From: Pardosa pseudoannulata
Lineage: Eukaryota > Arthropoda > Arachnida > Araneae > Lycosidae
Length of the DNA stretch: 64,000 nt
Direction: 5' to 3'
Assembly: GCA_032207245.1 (NCBI GenBank)
Contig: CM063499.1
Coordinates: 76,671,020-76,735,019 of the forward strand
The notes below the pieces were generated by a model. That model saw nothing but the letters and a program-made list of their open reading frames with translations, did no database searches and had not been told where the DNA came from. The stretch's first letter is position 1. The number at the start of each line of letters is the position of its first letter. A program made the position numbers and the translations under genes. Shown here piece after piece: positions 36,850-50,065 of the stretch.

Positions 36850-36851
36850 AG
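36850..36851 (+). promoter_or_regulatory. Candidate splice acceptor upstream of the zinc-finger gene
   Basis: TTTTTCTTTATTACTTTGCAG is a good pyrimidine-rich acceptor 510 bases before the zinc-finger ATG, so the coding exon may begin in 5' UTR here. There is no transcript evidence. Confidence 0.3.
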
Positions 36852-37360
36852 GTTACATTTCTTTAAAGCATTTCTCTAAAATTGGTGCATGACAGTTCAA
36901 CAGAATGTTATATTAATGCATTTGTGCTTAAGGAACTTTATACTTCAGTGGAAGATATTTGTACCATTGTCTTCATAGAAAATACTAAAATCCTATTTTA
37001 GGCTTTTAAGATTGAAAATATCAGAAAAGGTATAGTTCTTATATCGAAGAGTTTTCAAGCAAGTACATAAATTTAGTATTAGTTTACTTCTATTACATTT
37101 ATTAGTTTACTTCTTAAGATCAAGAAACAAAATTTAATCTTTGTCACCTGCCTTATAGTTGGGCCATTTTATTCAAGATATGAGTGACATAATTAAAATT
37201 GGTTTTAAAAATATATAATATGAAAAAAAATGGCAGTATTGATGAAAGGGATGTAAACTAATTTAATATTTTGTAAATGTTGAATAGTCTTCCCACTAAA
37301 AATTGCCTTGGAAAATAAATTAAGTTAGGTGTATTAGTCAAAATTCTGTTTGCTGTTGAT

Positions 37361-38572
37361 ATGGATCAAGAAACATTGGATGATTTTTGTTCCATAGACT
37401 TTCAAGAAAGTCCATATACACAAGAAGACAACTTTTTTGCCCATCTTAATTGTCAAACAAAAGAAAAACCATTTACGTGTGATATATGTAAGAAATCATT
37501 TTCTCAAAAATGCACCTTAGAAGTTCACCTGTGTTCCCATACTGGCGAGAAACCATATGCTTGCGATGTATGTGAGAAAACGTTTTCTCAAAAAAGCAAT
37601 CTTAATACTCATCTTCGTTCTCACACTGGAGAGAAACCATATACTTGTGCTGTGTGTCAGAAATCTTTCACTAAGAAATACAGCTTAGATATTCATTTTC
37701 GTTCCCACACTGGGGAGAAACTATTTGTTTGCAGTATATGTACAAAGTCATTTTATAGTAAAAGCCACTATGATGTTCATCTTCGCTCTCATACTGGGGA
37801 GAAACCATATGCTTGCGACACATGTAGCAAAACATTTTCTGCAAAGAGCAAGCTTAATATTCATCTTCGTTCTCACACTGGGGAGAAACCATATGCTTGT
37901 AGTGTATGTAACAAATCATTCACTCTGAAATGTAACTTAAATAATCATCTTCATTCCCACACTAGGGAAAAACCATTTCTTTGCAGTATATGTAGAAAGT
38001 CATTTTATTTTAAAAGCCAATTAGATATTCATCTACGTTCCCACACTGGGGAGAAACCATATGCTTGCAACATATGTAACAAAGCATTTTCAGATAGAAG
38101 CAAGCTTAATACTCATCTTCGTTCTCATACTGGGGAGAAACCATATGTTTGCGTTTTATGTACAAAATCATTTACTACAAAAGGACACTTAAATGGTCAT
38201 CTCCGTTCCCATACTGGTGAGAAACCATATGTTTGCAATACATGTAACAAAGCATTTTCTCTTAAAGGCAAGCTTAATATTCATATTCGATCTCATACTG
38301 GGGAGAAACCATATGCTTGTAGTGTATGTGAGAAATCATTCTCTCGAAAGTGCTACTTAGATGCTCATTTTTTTTCTCACACTGGGGAGAAACCATATGC
38401 TTGCACTATATGTAACAAAGCATTTTCTGAAAAAAGCAAACTTAATATTCATCTTCGTACTCACACTGGAGAGAAACCATATGCTTGCAGTATATGTACA
38501 AAATCCTTTTCTAGAAAAAGCCACTTAAATAGACATCTTCGTTTCCATGCTAAGAGAAACCATACATCCTAG
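37361..38572 (+). CDS. C2H2 zinc-finger protein, 13 fingers (probable DNA-binding regulator)
   Basis: A 403-residue intact frame. Residues 1-37 are acidic ([19 protein letters not shown]) and match no KRAB, ZAD or BTB domain that I recognise. Residues 38-396 are 13 consecutive C-x2-C-x12-H-x3-H fingers on a strict 28-residue period. The linkers are TGEKP, except TGEKL between fingers 3 and 4 and TREKP between 6 and 7. All Cys/His ligands are present. Such arrays bind specific DNA in the nucleus; the target is not predictable here. The ATG is in fair context (GTTGATATGGAT) and no earlier in-frame ATG adds finger sequence. The protein ends AKRNHTS-stop just after finger 13, where a missing base and a deletion have cut it off from five further fingers downstream in another frame. 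It is probably a single terminal coding exon. This is the only gene in the window that looks functional. Confidence 0.9.
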   Translation: MDQETLDDFCSIDFQESPYTQEDNFFAHLNCQTKEKPFTCDICKKSFSQKCTLEVHLCSHTGEKPYACDVCEKTFSQKSNLNTHLRSHTGEKPYTCAVCQKSFTKKYSLDIHFRSHTGEKLFVCSICTKSFYSKSHYDVHLRSHTGEKPYACDTCSKTFSAKSKLNIHLRSHTGEKPYACSVCNKSFTLKCNLNNHLHSHTREKPFLCSICRKSFYFKSQLDIHLRSHTGEKPYACNICNKAFSDRSKLNTHLRSHTGEKPYVCVLCTKSFTTKGHLNGHLRSHTGEKPYVCNTCNKAFSLKGKLNIHIRSHTGEKPYACSVCEKSFSRKCYLDAHFFSHTGEKPYACTICNKAFSEKSKLNIHLRTHTGEKPYACSICTKSFSRKSHLNRHLRFHAKRNHTS

Positions 38573-39530
<958 letters not shown>

Positions 39531-39946
39531 TTGCTTCAACCGTTCTAGATTCATTTTCATATACATATTGCTAAAAGCATGGTTTCTGTGCACCTGGAAA
39601 GTCACCTCTATAGGGAAAGTTTTCCATCAGTATTGAAACAAAAATACTGTTATTCATGACCATGCTGCCACCTTCCCTCCCCACCCAATATTGGTAGGGT
39701 ACTGATGGAACACTACTGATGGATGGATGGATGTTCATAGCCATTCTGAATCATCTTTAAGAAGTAAGTCCCTGTTTCATTAGCCCTCGTGTAGTAAAAA
39801 ATATAATGTAGTGCTTCCAAACAAACTATATATCCTACAACGACTTGTTATCTATTGAATCATTGAATCTTTATCATGCAGTTTTTAGAAATCGCACATG
39901 CAAAGTGATTGAGAGTTTTAATGGTCCTAATTCTTTCTGTTATCAG
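39531..39946 (+). repeat. Flank shared with 586-1025, including a SINE part
   Basis: Matches the window start. Bases 39725-39835 are a worn SINE: GGATGTTCATAGCCATTCTGAATC, written in part, then AAGAAGTAAGTCCCTGTTTC and ATTAGCCCTCGTGTAGTA. Confidence 0.75.
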
Positions 39947-40329
39947 CACGGTTTTTGCACAGCTGGAAAGACTGGAAAATCATGGATTTAGACAATGGAT
40001 TAATTTTGTCATGGAAAGTCTTGATTTTTCAAGTAAAATGAGTAAAAGTCATGGATCTGCAATACTACCAATTAAATAAAAATGCATTGAATTGTTTAAT
40101 TCTGTTTTTACTTGTCATTTGGCTGAAGTTACTGAGTTTGGTATTTATGTATTATCCTATTAACCAAGTAAAATTTGTTCATCAAGGAAACTCAAAGCAA
40201 GAAAGCTTAATATTATTCTGGTTTTATCTTAAATTGTAGATTAAAATTTTATTAATATAATAATTTTTTAATAAAAATAATTTAAAGATTTTTGCACAAA
40301 ATATGTTTATCTCTAGGGACAAAAGGTTA
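39947..40329 (+). repeat. H repeat copy 4, left part (split)
   Basis: CACGGTTTTTGCACAGCTGG onward, colinear with 1026-1405. It is interrupted at the phrase CTCTAGGGA, and its right part is 44054-44374. Confidence 0.75.
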
Positions 40330-40804
40330 TAGACAATGGCAGGGATGGAACAGCTGCTCCAATTGCGCCAGACTGCGCCAAAACGACATCTTTGCGCCAT
40401 TCTGCTCCAAAACTATCATTTTTTAAGTAAAATGCGCCAGACTGCTCCAAAATAAAATTTTTTTTCTCTCCAAAAATCATTTTCCCATCTTTTGTAACAA
40501 CGATCCCGCTAAGCAGAGTTAGTTATCTTTCGTCAGCGTACAATTTATAGTAATTTCCCGTTAAAGGAAAGAAAAGGGGAGGGGGAATTTGACATTGATT
40601 GGTGAGCAGTCGAAGGTGATGTAGGCTAATCATCAAAGAATAGCTGTAGGGGGGGGGGGGGAGTGCTCTTGAGCGAGTATCCAGAAACTGATAAGTACCC
40701 GAAGTGGCTGCTGCACCCCGGGGGGGGGGTGCATCGGATTTGGAAATGTAATTTGGAGCAAAATTTGTTAAAGCTCCAATTACAAAAAAAAAAAAACGAA
40801 CGAA

Positions 40805-41065
40805 GTTCCTCATTCAGGGATGATTCTAATACGAAAATTTTTGTGGGTTTGTTCAAAAAGCAGAGATTGTTAAACACAGATTTTTTTTCGGAAATTAAAA
40901 AAAATAAAGGAAGGAGCGATTTTTTTTATTTCACATATATTTAAATTTTGACGATAATCTGAAAGATTTCTTCCCTTTTCTCATTTTTTTACCTCTTTGC
41001 CGCGTCCACAATTTTATTTTGACAAAGAGCAGGAGAAAAGCGTTATCAGTTGATTCTCGCAACAC
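40805..41065. repeat. D repeat copy 2
   Basis: It lies inside the 3.7-kb element and matches 34210-34470. Runs of G at 40650-40662 and 40720-40729 lie just upstream. Confidence 0.7.
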
Positions 41066-41634
41066 GTGCTTCAAGGTCAAAAAGCCGTGTGACGCGGTAT
41101 AAATGAAACATAGAACTTGTGTGGTTCTATTTATAACAGTACAGCTAAACCGTAATTGTAAGTTTTTGGTGAAAAACAACCTTTTTTGGATTTCGGTTCC
41201 GGAAAATGCGCATTTTTTAATGGATAATCCATTACTGCGATCATTGTACGGGGCTCTCGGTAGAAGTATGTTTTAACAACCTACGTACTTTATACATTAC
41301 CCCCGAAAGCACGTGCGTGTATACAGATCACAATACTGTTTTATATATCGATATTTTTTTAATATCGCGGTAATAGTATTAAAATTTCAATTCCCTCCTA
41401 TAGTTATTTCTAACGATACTTCATCTTATTGACTGAATTTTTGTTCCATGGACAGTGTCTGTGAGAAAATGACACTGTTGCAAATAACTTACGGAATTTT
41501 GGATATGCACGGATGTTAATTATTGTTGAAAAATCCGCAACTTTTTTTGTTAAGTTTCGCATGTGTATTGAAGTTGGTGACAAAATTTGCTAATGAAAAA
41601 TCTTTACTTTTAACGGCAATACCGATAAAAGTCA

Positions 41635-41790
41635 GCCCTACAGCTGAATCGGTAGGACGCAGCCACGGGTTCGAATCCCGCTGCTTTGTTCGCAGCCGTT
41701 CAGAATCGTAGTAATTAAGTAGTAAATTCCGATGTCTTTAGCCTTCGGGTAACATAACTCTAGCGCTCTCAGACCAAACTAAATGAAGCT
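41635..41790 (+). repeat. Divergent tRNA-like SINE
   Basis: CTACAGCTGAATCGGTAGGA (A-box-like), GGGTTCGAATCCCGCTGC (perfect B box), TTCGCAGCCGTTCAGAATCG, TCTTTAGCCTTCGGGTAAC and AGCGCTCTCAGACCAAAC keep the family order with many changes. Confidence 0.65.
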
Positions 41791-42159
41791 AAATGGTTAT
41801 AAATCTGTTAGTCTAAAGTAAAATTCGAATCCACTTTCTCAGATACCGAAAGAAAGCTCGTCCTATTCGATCATCGTCCTGAAATTTTACTATTTAAAAA
41901 AAAAATTTTTTTAATCGTCCACTTAAAAAAAAATAGCCTTATACAGTGTATATGTTATTTAAATCATGCGTTTCTAGACATTGATTAAAATTAAATCTAA
42001 TGATAATTATTGTATCTTTACAAACTATTAAGATATAGAAATTCTACAGTCACAAAATTAAAAATTTGTTTATAGAAACCTTCTAAAAGTTTTATATCTA
42101 AAATGCGCATTTATATTAGACTTTTTTTTAAAAAAAAATTAGGATATTTGAGAAATTTC

Positions 42160-43515
42160 TGATTTGAATCGCGTTTTGAACATTTTTTTATTAGTAGACT
42201 TGAGTAATTGTTTATATTAGTAAAAATTATTTAGCTTCTGGTATATTTCATACTTAGGTACTTGTTTTTTCATTATGTAAATCAAATAAATATTTTTAAA
42301 TTGTTCTTTACTTTCTGTTTTTCCTTCTTCATTTTCCTCCTTTTTTCCTCTAATATTTAACTTCTGAATCTGCTACTATTATAAAAAAATTTTTGAAATT
42401 GTCCTAAAAAAATTAAACTTATACTGTATTTATAAACATTAATTATAAATCAGTGTAAGAAAAAATAGTAGAATTTTACAAACTAGTTAATAACAAATTT
42501 TGCTGTTACAAAGTTTTCAAGTTCTGTTTAGAAGTGCATTTTTAAAGCTTTGCTATTTGATACAACTTTTAAATTATTGATGTACTGTTGAAACTCCTAT
42601 TTTAAAAAACCAGCTTATAACAAATGAAACTTTTGATCTCATGATTTTCCTTTTGTTTACAATGCTAATTTATCCATAAATGGTGAATCTCCATTTTATA
42701 CATTTATAGTGAATCTTAGGAATGAGGTAGAAGGATCCTTTCTTTCAGGCATTTACTAAGTTTTTATTAATTCATTTTTTATAAAACTTTTTTACAGTTA
42801 TGAAAACAGATTTAAATATGTTTCTAGATTTAAATAAAAGTAAAGTGCATGAAATTAATAACATCTTGTCCAGCCACTCAAGGATAGAAAATGTTTTTTG
42901 CTGTACTGGACAAAGAAATTTCTTAAACTATCTTAATACTGGGATCATGTCTGTAGAAGATTATAAATTAATTCAGTATTAAAATAGTAAGCAATAACTA
43001 AAGACAAAACTAGTTTTGAATTTGTCTACATTTTTTGTCAGTCTATATTCAATCGTTCAGTTTGGTTTTAGTCAATAAAAATCATTAAAGATACTATTTT
43101 TATAAATCTTATATAAGATAATATGTAAACTTATGTAAATCTTATACAAGTTATAATTTTCTGAGATCTAGCATTTTTCTTAAAGGTTCAAGTACAACAA
43201 ACAATATGGTTCCTCAAAATTTATTATAATAAAGTTCAACTGTGTTGGTGAATTTATTTATTTTTTTAATTAGGCACATGGAAGAAGCATCTCATTTGAA
43301 TCTATTTTAAATATTTTTTTTACTGGGAAACTTGAGTACTTGTTTATATTGATAAAAAGTTATATAGATACTTCCATATTTCATATTTAGGCACTTGTTT
43401 GTTCATTAAGTAAATCAGAATATTAATTTTTAATAATTATTTAACTTCCTCTTTTTTGCATTTTTCTCGTTTTTTTCCTTCTTTTTTCCCAAAATTTTGA
43501 CTTCTGTGTCTGCAT
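42160..43515. repeat. Internal duplication within the 3.7-kb element
   Basis: 42160-42375 and 43290-43515 are diverged direct copies (TTGAATC..., GAGTA(A/C)TTGTTTATATT, ACTT(A/G)... TTAGG, the CTTTTTTCC pyrimidine run and CTTCTG(A/T)(A/G)TCTGC), about 1.13 kb apart. They flank the small frame at 42800-42982. Confidence 0.65.
42800..42982 (+). CDS. Unrecognised 60-residue open frame after a splice-like acceptor
   Basis: MKTDLNMFLDLNKSKVHEIN... ends GIMSVEDYKLIQY. It is preceded directly by TTTTTTACAG, a good acceptor, so it could be a terminal exon reading into this frame. The composition is less biased than the surrounding DNA and looks protein-like, but I do not recognise a family. It sits between the two copies of the internal duplication in a probable non-autonomous element, so it may be a captured or remnant exon, or chance. 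Confidence 0.25.
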   Translation: MKTDLNMFLDLNKSKVHEINNILSSHSRIENVFCCTGQRNFLNYLNTGIMSVEDYKLIQY

Positions 43516-43769
43516 TGTATATAACTTTTAAAAATTGTATAAGTATGTGATACTTTAAAATCTTTATTAGTAGAAAAATTACATTAAAACGCCACGTTTT
43601 TAAGGAACAAAAAAAATATTTAAATGCTGACTACTTTAACATTTGCAATCTGACATTGGGGACCAAGTAGGTGAATTATTACTATATCTTTTATAAGTGC
43701 TATATAACTACTAAAGACTACTTACATATATAATTTTTTACATATTAGCTCGAAAAATAAATACAATTT

Positions 43770-43771
<2 letters not shown>

Positions 43772-43808
<37 letters not shown>
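43772..43808. repeat. Poly-T tract (37 T)
   Basis: A homopolymer T run inside the 3.7-kb element, followed by AG. Confidence 0.97.
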
Positions 43809-43813
<5 letters not shown>

Positions 43814-44053
43814 AACCTCATGAGATAGAAGTTTCATTAGCCCAAATTGATATTTATATTTTATTTATTGCATAATGTTTAAAAAAATTTAACCACCCTT
43901 TCGCCAATTGCTCCAAAAGCCTTAACTACATCTTCTCAAAATGCTCCAAAATCACTAACTATGTCTGCTCCAATTGCTCCAAAATGCGAAATTTACTGCT
44001 CCAAAATGGCATTTTGTCTGCTCCAAAATGCTATTACTGCTGTTCCATCACTG

Positions 44054-44374
44054 CTAAGGTATATAAATGTTATAGTGTTATATTTGTCTTTATTATTCAA
44101 CCTGGATAATACCAAATTACCATGAACTCAAATTGGAAACATTTTGATTGAAAAATTGCTATAGGATTAAACTTAGGTATGTAGATACAACAATTTATTT
44201 CCAAAACTCCTGTAATTTCTCTAAAAGCATATATTTTATTTGTATGTACTTCAGAAGTTTTATTCATATATACTTTAACGAAAGCTTTTTAAAGTCAAGG
44301 AAAATGATATGCTAAATAATATAAAGTCATGAAATGTCATGGATTTGAAAAATTTTATTTTGGCAGATACCCTG
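44054..44374 (+). repeat. H repeat copy 4, right part
   Basis: It continues H after the 3.7-kb insertion and ends GGCAGATACCCTG at 44374. Confidence 0.75.
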
Positions 44375-44403
44375 TATTTATAAGTATACATAAAAATTAT
44401 ATA

Positions 44404-44609
44404 CAGGGTTTCCGCGCACCTGGAAAGTCATGGAAAATCCTGGATTTCGAAACTGGATTAATTTTGTCATGGAAAGTCGTGATTTTAAGTAAAATGAGTA
44501 AAAGTCATGGATCCGCTGAGCTACCAATTAAGAGAAATCAAGAAATGCCTCTGCAAGCGAATTTCCTTTCTAAACGGAAGCGGCTGCATACTTCTCCCTT
44601 TTGTCCATA
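44404..44609 (+). repeat. H-related repeat copy 5 (truncated)
   Basis: It starts CAGGGTTTCCGCGCACC, the best-preserved tip in the window, 29 bases after copy 4. It matches 1803-2009 to TTTTGTCCATAG. Confidence 0.7.
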
Positions 44610-44615
44610 GCACTG

Positions 44616-47581
44616 CCCAAACAACACACCGATCTCTATCAGACGTCTATAATACGTCACCTCATAAAAACGCCTTCCTCTATAAGACGTCGAAAAATAT
44701 CGAGATCGCGTCTTATGGAGCTCTATAGGAGTTCCGAGGTGTGCTCTCCTTGAGATCTATAAGACGTCGATGAAATCCACGCGCCGCTCTATAGCACGTC
44801 TATAAGAGCGACAATTTCGACTTGGAGGGTACGCGATTTAGAGGTTTTTAGATCTTGAAAGGACATGCTATTCCCCTGCAAAACGTTGTTTATTTGTTCT
44901 TAATAAATTAGCTTAATTTAATTTGAATAATTTGCAGTCTATTAGAACACTTACGCAAAAATAACTGCTACGGTGATTTTAAAAATAAAAGTAAATTTAC
45001 AGATGTATAACAAAATGCATAAAAAATTACGGTATTTATATTAAGGTAATAATCAGGGTGCTAACTCATAATATTCTTCGATTTTTTCGAAGCAAAAAAC
45101 TAAATATTTCTCCAAGCTTCAATTGCAGTTTTCTTTGTGATACAAACCATAAACACATGTATATTTACATATATATGTGTGTGTTTGTTTTGTATCATGA
45201 AAAGAACTGTAATGGAAACCTAGAAAGTTTTAACTGTTTCGCCCCCTGAAAATTTGAGTTTGCATCAAGAATATTACTAAAATAATATATATACCTTTAT
45301 TTTTATATATTTTGTTATACTTCCATAAATTTACTTTTTAAATCGCTCTAGCAGTTATTTTCGCCTACGTGTCCTAGTCCAATGCAAATTGTTAAAAATA
45401 AATCAAGCTTATTATTAAAAGCAAATATTCATATGTTTTATAAATGTATAAAGAATACATAATTTTTATCTAATTCAACAGTTTAACGATGGCCATTTTA
45501 GCATAAATGAATTGGAAGCTTTTAAAAGCACATCAAATATTGGGATAGCAGATAATTGGGATAACACATAATATAATGCATATCTACTTAGTTTAAAAAT
45601 AAATTTAATTAACTTTCAGAAAGAAATTTGAATACTGAATTAAATAAACTTATAAAGCTCATCTAAAAAATATTTAGAGATTTTGAGAGTAAAAACTCAT
45701 GCTTTTCTTTACTTTACCTAAATTATCTTAATATATGCTTTTATTTATTAAAAAGTTAATAAATTTTTCAATTAATAAAGTCCAACAAAATATATGTACT
45801 AATTTATTATTAAACTAAGATTTTTTTTACTTCCCTTTTGCAGATAGACATAAGTAAGAATTAAAACATTAAACCAAATGATAAACATTTTAACTTCTCA
45901 AATTATTCTATTTTAGCTAACTATTTGTTTTTATTTGAATTTTATGCTTGTAACATTTTTATCTCATTTGATAGCCCTTTCCTATCTTTTACTTCAATTA
46001 TTTGTGATTTTTCTTGTTTCTTCTGCTTTTAAAGATCAGTAAAATACAGAGTCATATAGCACTTAAATATTTAGAATAATTTTTAAATATTCTACTAGAA
46101 AAACTCAAAAATATATTATACAACATCATAAACTTATTTTAAAGTAGCTACACTTCCTTCTGATTTCTTTATGCATTCTTTATTATTATAAAACCTCGTT
46201 ACAAATTTGTGGTACCTTGTGGGGTACAATTAGAAGCATTTGGGGAAAAAATTTAGCTTCTGTAATGCATTCAACTTTGACATCTACCCAATACTGACCT
46301 AATTTGCTGTTTCCTTGATTGTAAATTTCCTTTTTTCAATACCAAGTACACTGGTAAACATTATTTTAGTCTATCAGTTTTATCTGCATCATCATAACAA
46401 ATCATCATAAACCATCTGTTTTTCAACAAGAATCTCAAAGCATAAAAGTAAATATTTAAAAATTAATGCTTTATCAACGATAAAAAAAGGTCTATAATGG
46501 AAATTCCCTTAGTTGATTTAAATTTGAATAGTGATCTTTAACATAGTTCCTGTACTAATTTTATGAAAAAATTATTTACAATAAATTTAAGTAATATAAT
46601 TATAGTATAACTGAAGCATAAAAAATATTAGATTTTCCAGATGAGTTTTTTTAACTTAATTGTTCTAATTAATGAATATACATTTTAAAACTGAAAATTA
46701 ATTTGAATATTAAAATACCATTTATATTTGCTTGAAAACAAATTTCTCTCTTTAAAGGTAATGTGATATCTAAAATATGATATTATTTGTCATAAGTTTT
46801 TGACAGTTCAAACCAGTTTTTGATGTTCTGTCATGCCAAAAACCCAAAACTGCAACTGCATACTGTTTGAATACAGATCATACAGATCACTTTCAAGTCA
46901 ATTTTTATTGACTTGAAAGTCTATTCAATTATAAAACATTCAATTTCATACCACTTTGAATAAATTTATTAATTTCAACAATAAAATCTGCTAAATATTC
47001 TGACACATCTGATGACTTTTAAAAACTATGAAATATGTCTATTAGAAAACATTCATAGTATACTTCTAGAAGCATTTTAAATTTTTCTAAATCTATAAAA
47101 AAGAAACTATAAGAAAATATTCTCACAGACATAATAATATATTAAAGACAACTTCTAGATAGAGGCAGTATAAGGAAATACAATATAATTTGTGTGTAAT
47201 TTACAATGGGAATTATTATTTAGTACTTACAGGAATTTATAAACAAATGAAGATGACGCTCCACACTCAATAATAATATACAGCGTAGTAGTTTGTTCAC
47301 CAGACTATAGATGGCGCTTTGGGAGGAGGTGATCTAAAAGAGCTCTATAAGACGTCTATATCAAAATATGAACTGATACAGGCTACGTCTATTAAAGGTC
47401 GAAACCTGGAGGACATATAGATGTGCATAACACGTCTTAGATATCTAACAGACGTCGAAATCACACACGACCATTAGACATCTATTTTTTTAATCTTATA
47501 GAGTTCTATAGCACGTCCTGGATGTCATAGATGAATTTCGATCTCTATTAGACGGCTATAAGCTCTATGTGGTTGTGTGGG
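44616..47581. mobile_element. 2966-bp terminal-inverted-repeat element with GACGTC subterminal arrays
   Basis: The ends are CCCAAACAACACA and TGTGGTTGTGTGGG (complement CCCACACAACCACA), flanked by TG on both sides. The empty site is at 2010-2020 in the other copy of the region (CCATAGTACTGGACTCCC), so the boundaries are well placed. About 200 bases at the left and 250 at the right are packed with variants of TCTATAAGACGTC. The 2.5-kb interior is AT-rich, with no transposase visible. It is probably non-autonomous. The superfamily is unassigned. Confidence 0.75.
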
Positions 47582-48055
47582 TGGACTCCCATTCATCTAT
47601 TTTTTGTACACTGAGACACGTGACATATTACGGCGCCTTAACTGCGTGGGGAGACAGTTGCTACGGCCTGACCAGGGGTTGTAGTGTCTCGTTACGCATG
47701 ATTTGCCGATGTTTGAGAAGAAAAAAAAAGTACGCATCGGCCTGTAATGTGACAAAGGTGTGGGAGGGAAATGGATGATATCGGAATGCCCTTGTCCGAG
47801 CCGGTGATTGTGTGTATATATCGTTGTGAGAAGCGAAACTGCTGAAGATACGAATGTAGAAAAGATACTCATTAGGGCAGAGTACACTGCACCGGAAGTA
47901 TCGAATATTTCAATCGTAGCAGTACGATTCGATCAGTCATCTTTTTTTTTTTTTCTCTCTTGTGTTAATAAGGCAAGACCAGGGTAGGCCTCTCTCTCAC
48001 CCGTATATTCCGTCTTCTAGACCCCCTCCCCCCCACATTCGTTTCCGAGAATCTG
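47582..48055. repeat. E repeat, left half (copy 2)
   Basis: Matches 2010-2406. It includes an extra run near 47760-47815 (GTGGGAGGGAAATGGATGATATCGG, in part) relative to copy 1. The pyrimidine-rich end ACCCCCTCCCCCCCACA is followed here by 230 bases that copy 1 lacks. Confidence 0.75.
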
Positions 48056-48288
48056 ATAAGGGTTGTAAAAATAACCGGGGTTTTTGTATTAAAATTGCAA
48101 GTTTTGCGGGGAGTATAAAATCCGGGGGATTTGTGGGAATTTTTTTTCTCAAACTAACAATATTAATATGTAACATGCGTATGTATGTTTTTATCTTTTG
48201 TTATGCTTGAAGATACAGTTTAGAAGGCACCAGGAACATTAATTCGTCTCGTATACGAAACGCAGCGATTCCACTCTTATCATACGAG
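48056..48288. other. E interior absent from copy 1
   Basis: Sequence between the E halves (TTCGTTTCCGAGAATCTG..., GGGGAGTATAAAATCC, CGTCTCGTATACGAAACG). In copy 1 its place is taken by the THAP element, so copy 1 lost it or the element landed with a deletion. GTATAAAAT could be a TATA box by chance. Confidence 0.5.
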
Positions 48289-48985
48289 CGTCGCCTCCAC
48301 GGGATGATCTCCGGTTGATATTGAGAGACCAGCGTTGCGTATGGAGTATCGGAGATCGGAACGTTTTATTTTAATTTTTAAATGCTAGATTTAATTATTA
48401 GATGCCGTTGCAAAATATTCATAAGATTTTTGCTTAAAATGTAAGGAAACACAAATCAATGCAAACATCAACATGGGTGAAGAGAGAGATCGCCTGGTAT
48501 AAAATACAAGTTTGCATAATATACAAGTAAACGTTATTAAGTGTATACCCGTGCAACCCCGCATATGGAAAGCTATTATTTGCCTATACTTGTCGGAAAG
48601 AAACTATATTTGAATGTTAAATATGGAAACAGAAAAGCAGGGCACTTTGGGGGTGTACTAATAAATTTTAGAATTAATACAGATTTTATTATAATTTAAT
48701 TATTATTTAAAAGTTATCATAACTTATCTAGCTTACTTAAAATATTAAGGGAGAAATTTGTTAAGTATGGAAGAACTGGTTTTAGAATGGTAAAGCAGCA
48801 GTAACAGTGATTATGTGATAACAATACCATAACAAATATCAGGCCGCCCAAAGAGCAACGCAATTCCAATTCGGCCGATTGATGGTTAAATGGGTAGGGC
48901 GCTGCTCTTCGGCACGGAAGTTCGTAGGTTTGAATTCCACTGCTGGCATGGATATTCACAGCCATTCGAAAATTCATACTTTAAA
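48289..48985 (+). repeat. E repeat, right half (copy 2) with tRNA-like SINE head
   Basis: Matches 7297-8010. The SINE head at about 48875-48985 has GATGGTTAAATGGGTAG and GGTTTGAATTCC and ends at ATTCGAAAATTC. Confidence 0.7.
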
Positions 48986-49127
48986 GGAAAAGAGGAAATC
49001 TTTACTGTTAAGAGTTACTAGGAGATGCAGTAAATAAGAGATTTTTATTTTGAGGTATTAAATTTTGAGATTTATATAGAAATATTAATGATTATCATTG
49101 ATTGTGAAGCACTAAATATTTTGGCAA

Positions 49128-49531
49128 AATCATCCCATCTATTTTTACTTGCCATTTGGCTGAAGTTACTGAGTTTGGTACTGATGTATTATCCCATTGA
49201 CCATATTGCCAAGTAAAACTTGTTCGTCAAGGAAACTCAAAACAAGCAAGCTTAATAGGTGGGTAAATGTATAAGTATATTATTCTGGTTTTTTCTTAAA
49301 TTATAGACTAAATTTCTATTAATATAGTAATAATTATTTAATAAAAATTAGTTAAGATTTTTGTACAAATTATAAGCTTATCTTTAGGGCTATTATATAT
49401 AACATAGGGTTATCATGTTTGGCCATTATACATGGTCACCTAAGTACCCTGAATTCAAATTGGAAATTTTTTGATTGCATTCAGAAAATTGCTATATGAT
49501 TAAACTAAGGTATGTAGGTACTACAATAATT

Positions 49532-49629
<98 letters not shown>

Positions 49630-49831
49630 TATATATATGTACACACACACATATATATATTTATATATGAGTTTATAAATATTTATAAAGTTTTTTTATC
49701 GTAAATTCTTGTAATTTCTCTAAAAGCATACATTTTATTTGTATGTACATCAGAATTTTTATTCATATGTACTTTAACAAAATATTTTTAAAGTCATGGA
49801 TTTGAAAAATTGTATTTTGGCAGATACCCTG
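49128..49831 (+). repeat. H repeat copy 6, 5'-truncated
   Basis: It lacks the CAGGGTTTCC tip, begins in the interior near CATCCCATCTATTTTTACTTG and ends GGCAGATACCCTG. A (TA)n expansion lies at 49531-49670 where other copies have TTTATTTTTATGTATG. Confidence 0.75.
49531..49670. repeat. (TA)n microsatellite inside H copy 6
   Basis: TA runs interspersed with GTATATG and a short (AC)n. It grew from the AT-rich phrase of H. Confidence 0.95.
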
Positions 49832-50065
49832 TAAAAAAGAAATGACACTACAGCTTTCCTCTCCTTTCTCCCTATTGGCTGACAGAAGATAAATGGTCAC
49901 TACTGGAACCTTGATCAACTCAACTTGGCAGAAAAATGGAATTAAAACACTACCTCACCATGCAGATTGTTGCCAAATTCTCCAAAATTAAAAGATTGTT
50001 GATTTTCAACATTAAAAATCATTATATACTTTACTCTATTAGAAAACTAGTTTTATTTAATAATA

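Larger units (their letters stand above)
40340..44053. mobile_element. hAT-like element, 3.7 kb, with TGCTCCAAAA subterminal repeats
   Basis: The left end CAGGGATGGAACAGC and right end GCTGTTCCATCACTG are inverted repeats with one mismatch. Both ends carry many copies of TGCTCCAAAA and GCGCCA-like words within about 150 bases. The element splits H copy 4, whose uninterrupted form is at 1405 and 32175. The right flank CTAAGGTA resembles the expected target CTAGGGAT; the left flank has about 20 extra bases. CAG...CTG tips suggest hAT. I see no transposase, so it is probably non-autonomous. Confidence 0.65.

Noticed and set aside
37725..37928. A 67-residue frame inside the zinc-finger gene
   Set aside because: It is a shadow frame of the finger repeats. 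The same pattern gives the frame at 39076-39384.
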